Source: Apoda limacodes (lineage: Eukaryota > Arthropoda > Insecta > Lepidoptera > Limacodidae). From it: 64,000 bases of DNA. The position numbers and the translations under genes are program-made. Of the stretch, positions 34,759 through 45,310 are shown one piece after another. The notes under the pieces were generated by a model. It searched no databases and was not told where the DNA came from. It worked only from the letters and a program-made list of their open reading frames with translations. Positions within the stretch are counted from its first letter, which is position 1. Every line of letters starts with the position of its first letter. The stretch lies in assembly GCA_946406115.1 (NCBI GenBank), contig OX291545.1:25601153-25665152 (forward strand), written 5' to 3'.

Positions 34759-35395
34759 GATATCCCCTGAAGATGAGATTGGGCTAAAGTGTTGACACAA
34801 CTAGCATCCCACACTATAGCCCTTCCAGGCTCCCAAGGGACAAGAGTTAAACCATCAGGTCTCTTGCATACATCACGTATCAACTCATTGGGTTCAAGGG
34901 TCGTCGGAACGTGAATGCTTGCAAGAGCCCTTCTGATGATATCGCTTAGGGGACCCTGGCGGGAGAGTCTTTCTACACTCTTACAACACGTGAGTCCATG
35001 TAAACCGAAACGGTCAACGCTGGTATCACATAGACACATATGTGGATGACATACCGATGCTCCAAGACGAATAGCTACTGCTACAGTGTACCAAGGTTTG
35101 CGGATGGGATTGCATGAGGCTAATTACCGGACTTCTTCGTTGAGATGGCTAAAATACGGGCTTGGTCAGAAATGCTGGAACAATTTAAACCTAGATTATT
35201 GAATTAATTTTGAACTAACAGCGCATCCCAAAGTTTTTGTTGACTTGATTCCTTTGAAATGCATTCGCTAGGACAAATAAAGATACACGCCTCCAAAGCT
35301 TCTGATGCAAAAGTAGGTTGGAGGAAATTACTACGCTGTAAATTTTTTTTACTTAAATTGTTAACGCTGTTTACAGAACTCACAAACATCAGCAA
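34477..35395 (-). pseudogene. Non-LTR retrotransposon C-terminal region with endonuclease-like motif
   Basis: Minus-strand remnants appear in family order. First comes a segment ending WDALLVQN (35395-35204), then SISDQARILAISTKKSGN with a TAG in place of Trp (about 35120-35190). CxC...HGLTC, KRPDGLTLVPWEPGRAIVWD and SCVNTLAQSHL follow (35039 to about 34760). After a one-base shift near 34757 the frame runs through FAVGTLGPWG and FFSQKISIASQRGNEAS to a stop at 34477. CxC...HxxxC followed by RPDG...WD resembles the CCHC plus PD-D/E-type restriction-like endonuclease region of R2/NeSL-type non-LTR elements. That link is inference; membership in an abundant invertebrate retroelement protein family is more certain. 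Two stops and at least two shifts make it dead. The reverse transcriptase domain is not present here. Confidence 0.75.
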
Positions 35396-36329
35396 TTTTT
35401 GCCTATACCACCTTGTATTTGCTTGATTCCAAAAATTTAGATCCGTATTATTATATAATTTATTTTACTAAAAAACTTAAAAAAATCTTTAATAGATGCC
35501 TAAAGCTCCCTTCAGTGCTTGACGGCCCCCGTTCCTTTAAATGCCACCTATTTGCACGCTTGCGTTGTTCCAGCTCTATACAGAACTCACTCATTGGCCG
35601 TTTGTCGTATGTGACTCGTTCCTTGAGTCCTTGCAGTGAGACGTGGCTTATAAGACGCTATAACGCAACGGAAACTAAAAAAATAAAAAACTCCTTCATG
35701 AAGTACATACTTACGTATCAAAAAAAATAATATACATAAAATAGTAGTATGATAAAATAAAATTTAATGTCGGCATTTACTTGAATATTAGGTTTCAAGC
35801 ACTACTAAACACAGAAACATTCTAAATCAATGCTCGATGATACAGAACGGGGTAAAATATTTAAATTGATTATATAATTTGTTTAAATTACTAAAAATAC
35901 ACACATAACAAGTAGAAATAAAATGAAACAAATTCGTTTAAGTGTTCTCGTCAGTAAACTATGATGACATTATGGATACCATTGACAAATACCTTCATAC
36001 ATCAGGTCTGCTGGTAAACAGTGTGCATATGGATCACACCTGTATCAACAGATGTAACTTGAAGGACGCCTCAAAACGCACCATCGTTTTACCAATCACT
36101 ATTTCCATTAGAGTACATCAAAGATGGTATTTAAAGACAACTTTGTAATACAAGGCACAGACTGTAAATTTCAAAGAATTAATCCTAAAATTAACCAAAT
36201 CTAAAGTTTTTAACAATCTAGTTATTGTTCATAACAAATTTACCAATGTTATCGATTTTTTATGTATTTTTGATATTATTACACCAAATATATAAAAAAA
36301 ATAAAGAGTCCCTGACCTGACCTGGGTAA
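35396..36329. other. Unassigned DNA
   Basis: No recognised repeat. Plus-strand 105-codon open frame at 35413-35730 without known motifs, probably chance or an unrecognised retroelement remnant. This interval is part of the segment missing from the second duplication copy. Confidence 0.35.
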
Positions 36330-36660
36330 GGTTGTGGAGGTACTGAGAGTCGGCTATAACCGTGTGGTTTCGGTGTCCGCTTTTAAGGGTGGAGGTTCGA
36401 GCCCGCGTTTGTACCAATGTGTCTTTTTTTTATTACTCAAGTACGTTGTTTAGTCACACCACTAACTTCTCGGTAAAGGAAAACAACGGCATCGTGAGGA
36501 AACCTGTAAACTTAAGATAGAAAGAGATGTATGTAAAGTCCACAATCCTCATTGCGTCCGCGTGTGGACTATGGCCCAAACCGCCCACGCTTAACGTGAG
36601 GGTAGGCCGTGCACTAACAGTAGGGACTTATGAAGGCTGGTAAGAAAGATAAAATTGGTG
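36330..36660 (+). repeat. tRNA-like SINE with CGTGAGGAAACCTG tail
   Basis: A B-box-like GGTTCGAGCCC lies at 36394-36404 after GTGGTTTCGGTGTCC. The tail has GGCATCGTGAGGAAACCTGT, AAAGTCCACAATCCTCATTG and GTGTGGACTATGGCCC, shared with 31100-31200. It is noncoding. Confidence 0.65.
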
Positions 36661-36687
36661 GTGCAGAATAGAACTCGATCTTAAAGC

Positions 36688-37225
36688 AACTTTCGATATA
36701 ATTCAGATCGTACAGTAAGAAACTGACATCAAATCCTTTTAATTCGATACTTTACAAGTTGCTATACAAAATGCCACTGACAATGGCGATTAACAAGTCG
36801 TTTGTTATGTTACGCGACTAGTGCAGTTATACAGGTTTAATAGATCTGTGACAGTTTTGCATGGGGTACTTTGAACAGGTTTCACGACCCTGTTGGTGCC
36901 GTTACTTTCCAGTATTGTTTTGTGTATGTAAGAATCCTCCTTACCTAGTTGGTAGTGTGGCCGGCTGCTGTGCAGTGGGTGTGGGTTCGATTCCCACACT
37001 AGACAAACATTAATGTGATAAACATTTGTGTTGGACTTGAGACTGGGTATATTTATGTATAATATGTATGTATTTACAAAAAAAGTAATATATAAACGTA
37101 CTTGTATCCGTTTTCTGGTATATCCATAACACAAGCTTTGCTTACTTTGGGGCCAGACGGCAATTAATTACTTAATTTTATTACAATTAATTACTTAATT
37201 TATTTACGTTAAATTAAAAAAAAAC
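36688..37225 (+). repeat. Duplication unit C (538 bp), first copy
   Basis: Matches 37789-38326 at offset 1101 with one difference seen by eye (T at 36691, C at 37792). Contains the tRNA-headed SINE at 36934-37163. It runs directly into unit B through the shared AAAAC. Confidence 0.9.
36934..37163 (+). repeat. tRNA-headed SINE
   Basis: Head: TACCTAGTTGGTAGTGTGGC (A-box-like) and GTGTGGGTTCGATTCCCACAC (perfect T-arm and B box at about 36979-36999). Body: AACATTTGTGTTGGACTTGA, GACTGGGTAT. End: CACAAGCTTTGCTTACTTTGG, GGCCAGACGG. This is a very common lepidopteran SINE type. The anticodon arm does not form a functional tRNA. Confidence 0.8.
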
Positions 37226-37789
37226 ATAGCATAATGATTTTTAAATGTGTTTTCTCTTTAAGTTTTATCAACGAAATCGGTGGTTTCATTTGCAACTTTT
37301 TTAAAGCTATTATTTTAATTATTTTAATGAGACTAAATACAATTTACTTGAACTAAAATGTCACTATAATGTATTGTATTTATGTTGCTTTTGAGTATTT
37401 TTACGCCTATAATGGCGTTAAATATTTTAGATTTTTATCCAATTAAGTTAACTTAACTAATATATAAAATAAATAATATAAAAGTCAACTAATCTAAATT
37501 AAATATATTAAAAATGTCCTTGACCATGTGGCAAAGTGGCAAGAACGCTGGCTTCATTTCCTCTCTGACTCGCAATACTTATCTTTTGTGAGAAAAATGC
37601 ACCAGCCCTATTGTTACAGGCAGCGGCGACCAAACGAGGAGTATTTTTATTACGAAACCTATTGGCCAATGAACCCCATGGACCAAGTGTCCCAACAGCA
37701 AACGGCACAAACACACAGTCATTCATTAATGACCTGTATCTGAGCCGTTTGCTGTTTTCTGCACCAAGAGCTGCCGCCCGGTCCCTCTA
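37221..37789 (+). repeat. Duplication unit B (569 bp), second copy of A
   Basis: Second copy of 34190-34758. Stops exactly at CCCTCTA (37783-37789), after which sequence jumps to unit D. Confidence 0.9.
37508..37789 (-). pseudogene. Duplicated C-terminal tail of the non-LTR protein
   Basis: Same reading frame as 34477-34758 with one residue changed (RNK versus RKK). The frame is cut at 37789 by the deletion junction, so the endonuclease-like part is missing. Confidence 0.85.
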
Positions 37790-38326
37790 ACCTTCGATAT
37801 AATTCAGATCGTACAGTAAGAAACTGACATCAAATCCTTTTAATTCGATACTTTACAAGTTGCTATACAAAATGCCACTGACAATGGCGATTAACAAGTC
37901 GTTTGTTATGTTACGCGACTAGTGCAGTTATACAGGTTTAATAGATCTGTGACAGTTTTGCATGGGGTACTTTGAACAGGTTTCACGACCCTGTTGGTGC
38001 CGTTACTTTCCAGTATTGTTTTGTGTATGTAAGAATCCTCCTTACCTAGTTGGTAGTGTGGCCGGCTGCTGTGCAGTGGGTGTGGGTTCGATTCCCACAC
38101 TAGACAAACATTAATGTGATAAACATTTGTGTTGGACTTGAGACTGGGTATATTTATGTATAATATGTATGTATTTACAAAAAAAGTAATATATAAACGT
38201 ACTTGTATCCGTTTTCTGGTATATCCATAACACAAGCTTTGCTTACTTTGGGGCCAGACGGCAATTAATTACTTAATTTTATTACAATTAATTACTTAAT
38301 TTATTTACGTTAAATTAAAAAAAAAC
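37789..38326 (+). repeat. Duplication unit D (538 bp), second copy of C
   Basis: Second copy of 36688-37225. It leaves homology at the final C of AAAAAC (38326), then continues as TATATCAGCC instead of ATAGCATAAT. Confidence 0.9.
38035..38264 (+). repeat. tRNA-headed SINE, duplicated copy
   Basis: Identical by eye to 36934-37163. It was carried in by the segmental duplication, not by independent retrotransposition. Confidence 0.8.
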
Positions 38327-39149
38327 TATATCAGCCTATTAACCTTAGGTTCACTGTTTATTTTATTAAAGGATTCCATCTAAACTTAATGTTTTCTAAT
38401 TTTCTGCAATTTACAAAAATACATGTAACTTACACTATGTGAAATGAAGTATAGGTACTTAGTTTATTCCCAGTTAAAATATTTTGAGTAAGAGGGTAAG
38501 ATTTTCAAAGCTCAAGCTATATCGTATGCTGCAAAATAAATTTTATCAATGTAAGACTAGTGTGGTCACTCAAATCGTAACTTAAAAGTACAATAAGTTG
38601 GCATTTGAGGTAAAAATAACATGCCTGTATATGTAAATCCATAGCTCAGTTTCCTGAAAACTTGACAACCGTAAAAATACTCCATTAATATTTAATTTTG
38701 TTTTACTTTGTACGTTCGTAACTTCAAGGTTACTTTGAATCGACTGCAACTCATGACGAATCACTTATTTACATACCTGTTACTTATTTAAATACTTACA
38801 AACTGTCATTCGGTCGTGAATACCTTATAAAACACGTACCTTATTCATATTTGATTGAAATAGGTGGTACTTCAATTAATCAGATGGGTTTGACTTTAAA
38901 TTATGCATTGACCATTGCAAATGTTTGGCGTTCAGCTCAACCAGAAAAGGTCTTTAGCTAACCTACCTACATAACTTTCAGTTTATGGAACGTAAACATT
39001 GTAAATATAGAAAAGAGGAACACCCATATAGGAGATGAAAAATTGAGCTGCAAGGAATCAAATTCCTTGCAGTCATGCTACCAAAATTTTTTGCTTTTTC
39101 CTGTCTGTTTACTTTTACTTTTATTTACTTTTAAATGGGTAGGTATTAG
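38327..39149. other. Unassigned AT-rich DNA
   Basis: Nothing recognised except a 12-base near-palindrome CAAGGAATCAAATTCCTTG near 39050. Confidence 0.35.
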
Positions 39150-39620
39150 AAGTCAAAGTCAAAATGGTTTATTCAAATAAGGATTTTACAATCACTTTTG
39201 AATCGTCAAAGTTATAAAATATTATTTTTTGAACACTCCCAACTTCCCGCCGGTTCACAATGTTGTTGATTTCTATCGAGAAGAATCCGGCAAGAAACTC
39301 GATAGTTTCTCTTTTAATTTTAATTTGGTTTACCTATGCATCCTGTAATTGAGCATCTTCAGTCCCAAGGATTTTTATCATTTACATAGTCTGAAATATT
39401 GTAGTATGCCTTTTTACAAAGTACCTGCTTGATAAAAGATTTAAATTTACTTATTGATAGAATTTGAATTTTATTGGGAACTTTGTTGTAAAAGTATATA
39501 CATTGCCCCATAAAAGAGTTACTTATTTTGTGTAGACGTGTATCATGCACCAACAGCTTATTTTTACTTCTAGAATTTACTAGTCGGTTTATCGAATAGT
39601 ATTGTTAATACCTTTGTTAA
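39150..39620 (-). pseudogene. Jockey-type LINE: polymerase C-terminus and 3' tail
   Basis: On the minus strand from about 39595, SRSKNKLLVHDTRLHKISN, FMGQCIYFYNKVPNKIQ, FIKQVLCKKAYYNISDY and a stop at 39359 are the typical C-terminal end of jockey-group reverse transcriptases. Downstream (lower coordinates) lies the characteristic tail with GAGTTTCTTGCCGGATTCTTC (reverse of 39281-39301), CCGGCGGGAAGTTGG, and TTTGAATAAACCATTTTGAC (reverse of 39161-39180). The catalytic domain is missing (5' truncation, usual for LINE copies). Confidence 0.8.
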
Positions 39621-39631
39621 CTACTAATCTT

Positions 39632-39860
39632 AATATATATAAATCTCGTGTCACATTGTTTGTCCTCAATGGACTCCTAAACTACTGAACCGATTTTGAT
39701 CAAACTGCGTAAATATCTGTTATTTGATCCAACTTAAAAGATAGGATAGTTTTTATCTCGATATGTCAAGTGCGAGCCGGACTCGGGCACTATAAGTAAA
39801 AACCAACTTTCGCCGGGTACAGAGGGACGGCAGCGGAACAACGTTCGCCGGGACAGCTAG
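39632..39860 (+). repeat. Helitron-like repeat ending CTAG|T
   Basis: Starts near TTAATATATATAAATCTCGTG, carries TACTGAACCGATTTTGATCA and ends GCCGGGACAGCTAG at 39860 followed by T. A fragment of the CAAGTGCGAGCCGGACTCGG repeat is embedded at about 39768-39787. Confidence 0.6.
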
Positions 39861-40072
39861 TATTATATAAAGCTATAGTTTGTAAGTATGTTAATTTGGA
39901 AGTAGGAGGTAATCTCCGAAATTAGTCACTCAATTTTAAAACTAATATACTAAATTCCTTTAACTAATACTTAGCATGGAATTTTAGTTGGACTTGGCTT
40001 TATTTTGTTTTACACATAAGTTTTTAGTTTAGAATATCGATATATGCAAGCCAAGTCGGAAGAAATAAAAAA

Positions 40073-40440
40073 CGGGTTGCACTCCGGGAGTGCCGGCAGA
40101 AGTGAAAACATACTCGCTATTTACTTCCCATCACTTCTTATCCATATTTATTTATTAAAAATAATAACTTTTGTTTATTTACTTTTTTGACGTTGTATAT
40201 TTGACAGCTCAATCTGTCATAGAATTAAAATCCCATATCCAACCTCCCTGTACTACTCATAATCGCCATATACTAAAAATAAAAACTAACTTAATGTAAA
40301 TAAAGGTCACGTGTCCTAACGCGAGTGACATCTTACGAATTTTCGATCAGGACACGTGACCTGACGCGAGTTTAACAGTTTTTACCCATCACAAAAAAAG
40401 TGCACAGCGCCGCTAAAGAAGTTTTCACTTCAAAAATTAT
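40073..40440. repeat. Palindrome-rich dispersed repeat
   Basis: Left: GCACTCCGGGAGTGC, a perfect 15-base palindrome (40079-40093). Outer arms: GAAGTGAAAAC (40099-40109) against GTTTTCACTTC (40421-40431). Inner arms: AGGTCACGTGTCCT (40304-40317) against AGGACACGTGACCT (40349-40362). I recall this block as repeated in other Lepidoptera but cannot verify it here. It is noncoding. Confidence 0.6.
40304..40362. repeat. Inverted pair of CACGTG E-boxes
   Basis: Two perfect 14-base inverted copies, each centred on CACGTG (40308-40313 and 40353-40358), separated by 31 bases. ACGCGAGT follows each arm as a direct repeat. Confidence 0.8.
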
Positions 40441-42669
40441 CATTTTTCTTAACTTTGCAACGCAGCAACGGTATCAATTGATTTTTGGCGCAGACATAGC
40501 TGAAGGAATAGAAAAGATTATAGATAATACTTTTTATCTTGATAAATATTTTATTCCCACGAGTTGTGGAACGCTATTCCTAACGTCGTTAAGGTGCTTA
40601 CAATTAACTTGGTTTTCGGAAAAGGGATGGCTGTAGGAACGGAAGAAAACAAAGAATACTTTTACTCCGGTCGAGAGTTCCCACAGGAATAGTTTTTTCA
40701 TCGAGGACCGTCTAGTAATCAATAAAATTGTATTTTTTTTCTTGTTAGTTACTCGTTTAATTACATCACAAAAATGGACGAAAATGTATAATGGACTAAA
40801 CTGGCTGCAGAACCTATTAATATTAATACAATAAAACTACATTTGTCTACCTTATTCTAGATGCGATGATCACACAAACATTAATTACAATATTTAAATG
40901 CAAATTCAAAATATATACCAGTATAATCCATTAAAATACTTCCATAGGATTTCTAAAAATATCTAAATACCTCCTACTTTTTAAAAGTCGGTGAAAATCT
41001 GAACACGATAAATGCGTTTAAACGTGCCCATACCAATAACAGTGATGGTTACGAGTTTGAGTACTATTATTTATCTACAAAAGCGTTATGATCCGAACGC
41101 GCCTCCAGCGTCCTCTTACCTTAACTTAATAAATTAATATCGCATAAATTTTAATTGCTTATAACAGACATCATAAATTTTATGTATCTTTACGCTCTCA
41201 TATCACCTACCACTCCCTTCTTACACCCGCGAACAGGGAAGTGTTTTTCTTGTCTTATTTTTAAATATAAAAATAAATAAAACGAAATTAGGTACTTGTT
41301 GTAGGTAGATATTTACAGTTAAAAAAAAAAAGTGTAAACATATTTTAATTAAAACAAAGTGTTATCACATACTCACACACGCATTCTGATATATGTAACT
41401 GAATTAGTTTATTTTCGAGAGTCTACGGTTAAGTCAAATGAACTATAAACACTAACTAAACCCAATTATTTTTTATCTGTCTTATTTCGTAAAAAAAATT
41501 ATATCCTAAAAAAATTAGAAAAGCAGACAATAAAGAAGTTTAACTAATTTTTTTGAGCCTAAATAATAGTTTTCTTGTTTTTGAGGTTATAATTTTGTTT
41601 GCAATATAAGACAGATAAGAAAAAATAGAGTTTAGTCCGTTTAGTTCATTTGGCTGAACCGTAAACCTTCGAAAATGAACTAGTTCAGTTATATTAGAGA
41701 GTGAAAGTGTAATTTGCATATAACAATGCAACACCTGTAAAGCGGAGGCATGTGGGCGCTCTGTCCTCACAATAGCTCCTCATTCAAAACAACAGTTGCA
41801 CTCCCGGTGTAAATGAACCTTTTTTCATTATTATTTAATGTCAAGGTCACCTCCTTTATGTGATGTGGCCAACTAAAACTCTGTTGACTTCTGCGACCTT
41901 GTGTTTTTCTTTTGTTCTTGAGAAACTGTCGTCAGATATTTGAACGTTACTATCGGCATGTTAGATGACCCTAGGACTATGACTCCAGATGTTCTTGACA
42001 TGGTGATTCATAATCTTGTACTTATTTCTCATATGTTCACATATATAAACTATTAATTTATATATTCTTCAGTTAATACTTACAGCGGTTATGATTTAAA
42101 TATAATTATAATTTGATCGATAATTATGTATAATGCACGAAAGTTAACGCTAGACCATTTTTTTCGTGTAGGTAATACTTTTACCACAAAAACTTTGTGT
42201 AATATAAAAAAAAAAAAAAATCGTGACCATACATAATAATTTATCGTCTTATACAAGGAGTTGTATGATACAACTTATATATATATGAAAATAGGTATAT
42301 CTGAGTGTGAAAATTTTAAAATAATTATCTATTTGAACAGAAATATGCTCTATCTCTTAATTTTCTTGGAAAAATTAAGAGATATATACAAATTAGGCTG
42401 AAAGTTTTCGATCTAGAAAACTAAAATCTGTTATTTGGCTATAATATAACGTATTTCTTAAAACCTATTTTAATATTGAATCTTGCTTTATATGTATTAA
42501 ATTAAAGAATGATTTATTTTACATTTCATTCATATTTTCCATACATTTTAGTGCCTTTTCATTAAGTACGGTCCCTGTATTACACATGTTAAAGTACTTC
42601 CCTAAATCCACATAAATGGTAAAGTCAAGGCAAATTAAGTATATTTTAGTACATACATACTCGTACTGC
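40441..42669. other. Unassigned DNA with candidate FTZ-F1-type site
   Basis: No gene or repeat recognised. TCAAGGTCA at 41841-41849 matches the monomeric nuclear-receptor site bound by FTZ-F1/SF-1. A 17-base palindrome AGTTGTATGATACAACT lies at about 42260-42276. Confidence 0.35.
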
Positions 42670-42935
42670 TCAGTGACTGTAGTTATAGAAGTGACCTGAC
42701 TTCCGAGAAGCGCGGGTTCGATCCTCGCGCAGGGTAAATATTTATGTGATGAACACCTGTGTTTGTCTTAAGTCTGGGTATTTTCTATTTACAGTATGTA
42801 TGTACTATATTTATAAAAAAATATAGCATAAGTATTTGTATTAGTTGCTTAGTATTCACAGTCAGCCTTGCTTAGCTTAGCTTGGAACAAGATGGCGCTG
42901 TGTGTAAGGTCAAGCAATATTTTAGTAGATAATGG
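42670..42935 (+). repeat. tRNA-headed SINE
   Basis: Head: GCGCGGGTTCGATCCTCGCGC (B box inside a perfect T-arm, about 42711-42731). Body: ATGTGATGAACACCTGTGTTT, CTTAAGTCTGGGTA. End: GCCTTGCTTAGC and GATGGCGCTGTGTGTAAGG. Same family as 36934-37163, diverged. Confidence 0.75.
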
Positions 42936-43349
42936 GTAAAAATTGATGCCAATTAATTTATGTTCATCCTAACTCATATATATATATATAGACATAAATA
43001 TCTGGATAAAAAGTCTGTTTGTTTGGTATTCCATACCAAACCTTAAATTAAAAGATGGTTTATTTAAAATACAAATAAATAAATAAATTGTTCACAACTG
43101 AGCATTTCATCAACCTTATTAGCACAGGGATGGCTGATTTGATTTTTAGAACAGATTGAGTGAGAGTTTTAACTATTACTATCACGTTTGCGTCAACAAA
43201 ATAAATGTATGGAAGAAAATGTAACAGCGCCCCTAGCGGACGTATTTGAAGAAAAAATAAACTAAATATATAGGACTGTTATCGAATTCACGAACAAGTT
43301 AGTAAAGTTAAAAACCAACTTCTATCTGGTATCTAGGGTATAGATAATA
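42936..43349. other. Unassigned DNA
   Basis: Short TA run at about 42980. ACGTTTGCGTCAACAAAATAA near 43185 resembles 8694-8714 and suggests a shared unclassified repeat. Confidence 0.35.
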
Positions 43350-43443
43350 ACATTGAAAACACTCCTAATGTTATATATAATTATATATATATTCTACGGC
43401 GAAAATCGAAACCCGTGCGAATAAAACCGTTGGCAAAAGCTAG
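43350..43443 (+). repeat. Helitron-like 3' end fragment
   Basis: GAAACCCGTGCGAATAAAACC, GTTGGCAAAAGCTAG ending in CTAG at 43440-43443 followed by T. Confidence 0.5.
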
Positions 43444-44287
43444 TAAATCATACTAGTATAATAAAATTAAAATCGTGAAAATAATGAAGATAATCATCTA
43501 AAATGGAGGTGTAAGCGTTTACTTAAACCATATAAAAGTAAGTTAGTAATAATGATAAGTGGAATAACTTTGTAGGGTGAACTTTATCGTTGTATCTACG
43601 ACTTGTAACCGTTTAGCAAGTTAAACATACCGTTACAAGCTATTAGATACCCGCTATCTGCTTAATATCTTCACTTAACACGTGTTTGTGATATAAATCT
43701 ACACTAAAGTCCTGTTACCATTCTACGATTGGATTTACGACCAAAAACATTTTCTATAGTGTTTGCAGTTAAAAAATTTGCATACGCCATTGAAGCGTGG
43801 ACAAAGCAAAGTGGTTGACAAGTGATCAATTGTAATTTTCGCAAGTGAATGGTTGTTAATGGCAAAGTGAACCAGTTCAGAAACGTCCGGCGAATGGGGA
43901 TGTTAAATTAATGCTTACGGGTATTTCAGGTAATGGTAGCTACATAACTTGTATTTCTTGTTTCAGAAATAAAGACTGAAGTAGTTTCAGACGAGTATTT
44001 TTTCTCTACTATTAACTGGAGCGGTATCTCAATGTTTTAAATATCGTTCCAAGTAAGTATGTATGTATATATAACATCACGGTTTTGTTCCACAGAAGGG
44101 ATAATCAGTCGTTGGATACACGACCACATCATAATGAAGAATACAGCCTTTTTTCACCAACCACTTCAGTCTTAAGTGACTGGTGGTTGGCCTATAGCCG
44201 TTATACTGCCTCTGATACAGTATATTTGGACTAAGGTGGCTTTCATATATGTCCTAGAGATCGTATGTCATCAGCTTTAGACTAATA
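43444..44287. other. Unassigned DNA
   Basis: No gene or repeat recognised. Confidence 0.35.
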
Positions 44288-44545
44288 ATTACACTAATAT
44301 TATAAAGGCGAAAGTTTGTAAGTGTGTTTGTATGTTTGTTACTTTTTCACCCTCAAACGGCTCTACCAATTTTGATGAAATTTGGCACGGAGGTAGCTGA
44401 CACTTTGGACTAACACAGGCTACTACTAAAATGCAAAATTTTCCGCGGGAATAACTATAACCGAGCTTAAACAAACTTTAGCTTGCTATAGCAAACTTCA
44501 TTAGTATAAGGAGTTCCACGCCGATAATCGGATTAAGGGCGGAAT
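44288..44545 (+). repeat. Helitron-like repeat (ATATTATAAA family), fullest copy
   Basis: CACTAATATTATAAAGGCGAA, TTTGATGAAATTTGGCACGG, CGCGGGAATAACTATAACC, TTTAGCTTGCTATAGCAAAC, GGAGTTCCACGCCGATAATC. At least ten further fragments in this window share parts of this order. Noncoding. Confidence 0.65.
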
Positions 44546-44954
44546 AATATATGCCCATTTGCGTCTGCAGTTCATGACGAACTTTTAAAAGTAAAAAAGT
44601 AATTCAGAGTTGCAAATTTATAAGACACTAAATATTACATAGCTAAATAATCATTGCTAATTATAGAGTAAATTTGAAAAATTGATTGTACCTAATCTTG
44701 TCATGCTCTTTGTTAGTGCAATAATAAAAGCTTAGAATTAGTTTTTATTCGGAAATAATAAAAGCTTAGAATTGGTTTTTATTACAAGAGGACTGTTTAC
44801 TGCAGGTACATTCCTTATGTTTTAAAGACCACACCTACTAGGGACTTATAAAGTCCTAGTACATCGATTTTACATAATTCTTCATAGAATTAAGAAATTC
44901 ATTATAAATATACAAACATAGATATAATGTTTCTTTGATTGATACTCCCTAAAG
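44546..44954. other. Unassigned DNA with short tandem copy
   Basis: AATAATAAAAGCTTAGAATT occurs twice, near 44720 and 44755, followed each time by (A/G)GTTTTTATT. This looks like a small local tandem duplication of about 35 bases. Confidence 0.5.
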
Positions 44955-45065
44955 TATTCCAGGAGATCCGTCCGTTTGTCACCAGGCTGTATCTCATGAA
45001 CCTTGATAGTTAGACAATTGAAATTTTCACAGAAGATGTATTTCTGTTGCCGCTATAACCATATC
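44955..45065 (-). repeat. GTGCGAGTCGG-family internal segment, antisense
   Basis: GTTTGTCACCAGGCTGTATC, TCATGAACCTTGATAGTTAG, ATTTTCACAGAAGATGTATT and TCTGTTGCCGCTATAACC are the reverse of the segment at 9300-9400. Confidence 0.7.
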
Positions 45066-45151
45066 TATGGTTCATAGGCTACATCATCAGACGTTCTTAA
45101 CAAGTCTATTTCAAGAGCAAAGATGTAGCTGGGGTTTTCGTTGGCCAGAGT

Positions 45152-45310
45152 TGTGCCTCAATAGCTTAATTGGTAGAGCACTTACACGGTCTGTAAGGAT
45201 TGTTGCAGGTTCGAATACAACACATATACGTCATACACACTCACATACACACTTACAAACAACCTCTAACCCATAACCCATTTACCACTTTCAATCCGTT
45301 CCATCCGTCG
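45152..45310 (+). repeat. tRNA-derived SINE (degenerate tRNA-like head)
   Basis: TAGCTTAATTGGTAGAGCA forms a good D-arm/A box. CTTAC-ACGGTCT-GTAAG is an intact 5-bp anticodon stem, but base 33 is C rather than T. GGTTCGAAT is a B box, with a poorly paired T-arm. Degeneracy and the following non-tRNA body ending in CCGTCGTGGGTAAAAA argue for a SINE, not a tRNA gene. Confidence 0.65.

Noticed and set aside
36947..37010. Possible tRNA gene with perfect T-arm
   Set aside because: The anticodon arm does not fold as a tRNA and the downstream body is that of a known SINE type; the same unit recurs at 42670 and 53670.
36805..37134. 109-codon open frame repeated exactly at 37906-38235
   Set aside because: It is the antisense of a SINE and flanking DNA; its duplication comes from the segmental duplication, not from selection for a protein.
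45152..45224. Possible tRNA gene
   Set aside because: D-arm and anticodon stem are good but position 33 is C, the T-arm is poorly paired and the sequence continues into a SINE-like body.
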